This document shows, in pieces, positions 62,060 to 64,000 of a stretch of DNA of 64,000 bases; position 1 is the stretch's first letter; the number at the start of each line of letters is the position of its first letter. A model generated the notes under the pieces. That model saw nothing but the letters and a program-made list of their open reading frames with translations. It was not told the origin of the DNA and ran no database searches. This stretch comes from JAVDCA01 sp035293985 (GTDB lineage Bacteria; Pseudomonadota; Alphaproteobacteria; Rhizobiales; Xanthobacteraceae): positions 1 to 64,000 of the forward strand of contig DATGLS010000005.1 in the NCBI GenBank assembly GCA_035293985.1, in the 5' to 3' direction. A program made the translations under genes and the position numbers.

Positions 62060-62414
62060 CCGGCGATCGCGTGGCGATAGCCGGCGAGGCACCCGACCAC
62101 ATCTCGAGGGCTCCCTGGCTGGCTCCGCCGGCAAGGGCGGAAATGCAGCTGGCCAGGAAGGTGCGCCAGGCGATCAGCCACACACCGATATCGTCCGGCC
62201 CCATGTCGGCTCGAGCTCTTTCATATCCGCCTTCTGACTACGATCGAGCTGCATGGCGTCTTTGAAAGAGGATTTGGATATTGGCAACGGAACACTTTGC
62301 ATCGATCTGGAACCGCGCGGCCTCATCCGCGCGCAACGGGTCGCACAAGGCGCCGATGGCGCCAAAGCGTAATGGCTTTTTAGGCGGCCGGCAGCATGGC
62401 GCCACCGCCAGCGG
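62060..62414. other. 355-bp gap with one possible 39-codon frame
   Basis: This gap lies between the convergent DadA-like and VOC genes. A plus-strand frame, 62253-62372, could encode 39 residues (starting MASLKEDLDIGNGTL, ending QGADGAKA); it has no clear ribosome-binding site and no known relative, so it is only noted. No terminator hairpin with T-tail was obvious, and base composition is lower in G+C around 62215-62280. Confidence 0.4.
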
Positions 62415-63197
62415 TTACGCGCTCTTGCTCACTAATGCGAACAGCGCCTGCTGGGGATCGCGCCCCTGCATGATCCAGCTGCCGCCCGGCACCTGCATCG
62501 GGGCGACGATGATATCGGCGCCGTGCCGTTTGACGCGCTCGATCGCCGCCGCGACACTGTCGACGTTGAAGTAGTAGTTCCAGTACGGCTTCGGCGCCTG
62601 CGCCGGCTTGGTCATCATGCCGCCGATCGGTACGCCGTCATGGGCGAACAGCTGGTAGACGCCCATCTCGCCCATGGGGATTGCGTCGGCCTTGGTCCAG
62701 CCGAACATCGTGGCGTAGAAATCGAACGCCGGCTCGAGGTCGCCGGCGAAGAGCTCGTGCCAGCCGACGTGGCCGACCGCATCGGGCGCGGCCGGCGGCA
62801 TGTCGGACGCCGGCGCCTGCCATTTGAACATCGCGAAGGTCGCGCCTTGCGGATCGGCGACGACGGCAAAACGGCCGACGCCCGGAATGTCGGTCGGTTC
62901 CTTGTAAATGGCACCGCCGAGGTCGCGCACCTTGGCGGCGGCGGCATCGACGCTTTCGACCCCGACATAGCCGATCCAGCCCGGCCGTGCGCCCATGGCG
63001 GCGGCTTCCGCCGGGATGGCCATCAAGCCGGCAACCCGCGTCGGACCTGCCATCAGCAGGGTGTATTCCATCCCCGGCACCCCCATTGGGGCCGCTTGCG
63101 CCTCCCAGCCAACCACATCGCGATAGAAGGCCTCGGCGGCCTTTGGATCCGAGGTCATCAGCTCGTACCAGACGAAGCTTCCATAGGAGTTGGGCAT
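62415..63197 (-). CDS. VOC-family protein with two glyoxalase-like domains
   Basis: 260 residues. Two tandem VOC modules: residues 1-128 (SFVWYELMTSDPKAAEAFYR ... FAVVADPQGATFAMFKW) and 135-260 (GWHELFAGDLEPAFDFYATM ... PGGSWIMQGRDPQQALFAL). The family is the CFP32/hydroxylase-like glyoxalase group; metal ligands are not fully kept (no clear second His/Glu set). Function unknown. Confidence 0.8.
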   Translation of the reverse strand: MPNSYGSFVWYELMTSDPKAAEAFYRDVVGWEAQAAPMGVPGMEYTLLMAGPTRVAGLMAIPAEAAAMGARPGWIGYVGVESVDAAAAKVRDLGGAIYKEPTDIPGVGRFAVVADPQGATFAMFKWQAPASDMPPAAPDAVGHVGWHELFAGDLEPAFDFYATMFGWTKADAIPMGEMGVYQLFAHDGVPIGGMMTKPAQAPKPYWNYYFNVDSVAAAIERVKRHGADIIVAPMQVPGGSWIMQGRDPQQALFALVSKSA

Positions 63198-63443
63198 CGG
63201 GGGTCTCCGTTGGGAAAAGCGCTCGAACCAGGCGCGGCAGCCGGCCTGTCCGTCTATTCCGGATTGGCCGGCACGAATGTGACGGGCCGAAGACCGCAGT
63301 GCGCGCGCCCCGACGCCGGCGCGCTCTGCGTCCCGCCGGCCCCCTCCGGGATATGGTATGACGCTCCCGCATAGGACGGCGCGGCCAAAAGCGTTTACGT
63401 TCCAGATGCCAAACTATTGCGCGACCCCGTCGCGTCCAGTCGT

Positions 63444-64000
63444 ATGTCGATGCCCGAGTCCAGAACCTACGATTACATCATTGTCGGCGCCGGCTCGGCC
63501 GGTTGCACCCTGGCGAGCCGGCTGACCGAGGACAAGGATGCGCGCGTCCTCCTGCTCGAGGCTGGCGGCTGGGACCGTGACCCCTGGATCCACATTCCGC
63601 TCGGCTGGCCGCATCTGCTGCTCAACCGGCGGCACGACTGGATGTATTTCCACGAGCCCGACGACGCGATGGGCGGGCGCGCGCTCGAATGCGCGCGCGG
63701 CAAGGTGATCGGAGGCTCGTCCTCGATCAACGCCATGGCTTATGTGCGCGGCCACCGCGGCGACTACGACCGCTGGGCCGCCGCCGGCTTGCGCGAATGG
63801 TCCTATGCGCACGTGCTGCCCTATTTCCGCCGGCAGGAAGCCTGGGAAGGCGGCGCCAGCTATTTCCGCGGCGGCGACGGTCCGCTCAGTGTGCGCACCA
63901 CCCGCTTTGCCGATCCGCTGATCGACGCGTTCACGGCCGCGGGCGTGTCGGCCGGCTTTCCGGCGACCGCCGACTACAACGGCGCGCGCCAGGAGGGGTT
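63444..64000 (+). CDS. GMC-family oxidoreductase (choline/alcohol dehydrogenase-like), 3' end outside window
   Basis: 185 complete codons without stop to the right edge. From ATG 63444: YDYIIVGAGSAGCTLASRL is the FAD motif, LLLEAGGWDRDPW the second strand, and GGSSSINAMAYVRGHRGDYD matches the GMC signature 1. An in-frame ATG at 63450 is an alternative start. These enzymes oxidise alcohols or choline; the substrate part lies outside. Confidence 0.9.
   Translation, partial: MSMPESRTYDYIIVGAGSAGCTLASRLTEDKDARVLLLEAGGWDRDPWIHIPLGWPHLLLNRRHDWMYFHEPDDAMGGRALECARGKVIGGSSSINAMAYVRGHRGDYDRWAAAGLREWSYAHVLPYFRRQEAWEGGASYFRGGDGPLSVRTTRFADPLIDAFTAAGVSAGFPATADYNGARQEG

Noticed and set aside
62253..62372. 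39-codon frame as a confident small protein
   Set aside because: No ribosome-binding site, motif or recognised relative; kept only as a note in the gap entry.

Overview
The window is about 64 kb of GC-rich DNA in which nearly every base is coding. It looks chromosomal and comes from an alphaproteobacterium, most likely of the Hyphomicrobiales (Bradyrhizobium / Xanthobacteraceae-like). The pointers are an Omp25-type small porin with the WSGFYVG signature, an HWE-family histidine kinase, a three-domain LigD, DUF2946 proteins, a UgpBAEC transporter, and several short palindromic intergenic repeats of the kind common in rhizobial genomes. No rRNA, tRNA, CRISPR array, prophage or intact insertion sequence was seen. 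This assignment is inference from gene content.

Layout. 1-10.7 kb: the N-terminal 1155 codons of a giant repeat-containing type I-secreted protein (minus strand, running off the left edge), a secreted alpha/beta hydrolase, a membrane PAS protein without an output domain, two duplicated peptidoglycan-binding proteins, an HWE kinase and a lone Rieske protein. 11-19.5 kb: housekeeping and catabolic genes (CtpA protease, signal peptidase I, a maleate isomerase-like protein, a D-2-hydroxyacid dehydrogenase, an HNH protein, an aminotransferase, an SDR, a GNAT). 19.5-23.8 kb: glycerol-3-phosphate ABC importer ugpBAEC. 23.9-27.6 kb: MBL hydrolase, DUF1697, Omp25-like porin, an OmpR-type regulator and a TadG remnant.

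27.7-45.2 kb is the most striking part, a transition-metal island. It contains three colinear paralogues of a small DUF2946 protein, each placed directly before a different metal-transport module: DUF1007 + NikO/RcnA-type permease; a TonB-dependent receptor with ExbB-ExbD-TonB; and a CzcB-CzcA-CzcC-like RND exporter. A ZnuA-like binding protein is divergent from the last module. Two palindromes of the Zur-box type lie before the second DUF2946 gene and before znuA, so zinc is the best guess for the regulating metal. The receptor is a fusion: a complete TonB-dependent receptor followed in the same polypeptide by a second, Omp25-like beta-barrel. A TPR gene sits between tonB and znuA and is flanked by two copies of the tonB/znuA junction.

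45.2-64 kb: a small membrane protein, a PaoABC-type periplasmic aldehyde oxidoreductase, an FAD monooxygenase, a VapBC module, a pair of uncharacterised rhizobial proteins, a CPA2 antiporter with universal-stress domains, LigD, then a Tat-exported thiamine-diphosphate enzyme with an exported cytochrome c and a DadA-like oxidase, a VOC protein and the start of a GMC oxidoreductase. The exported ThDP enzyme plus cytochrome c pair is the second candidate for undescribed biology. All functions are read from sequence motifs; no database search was run.
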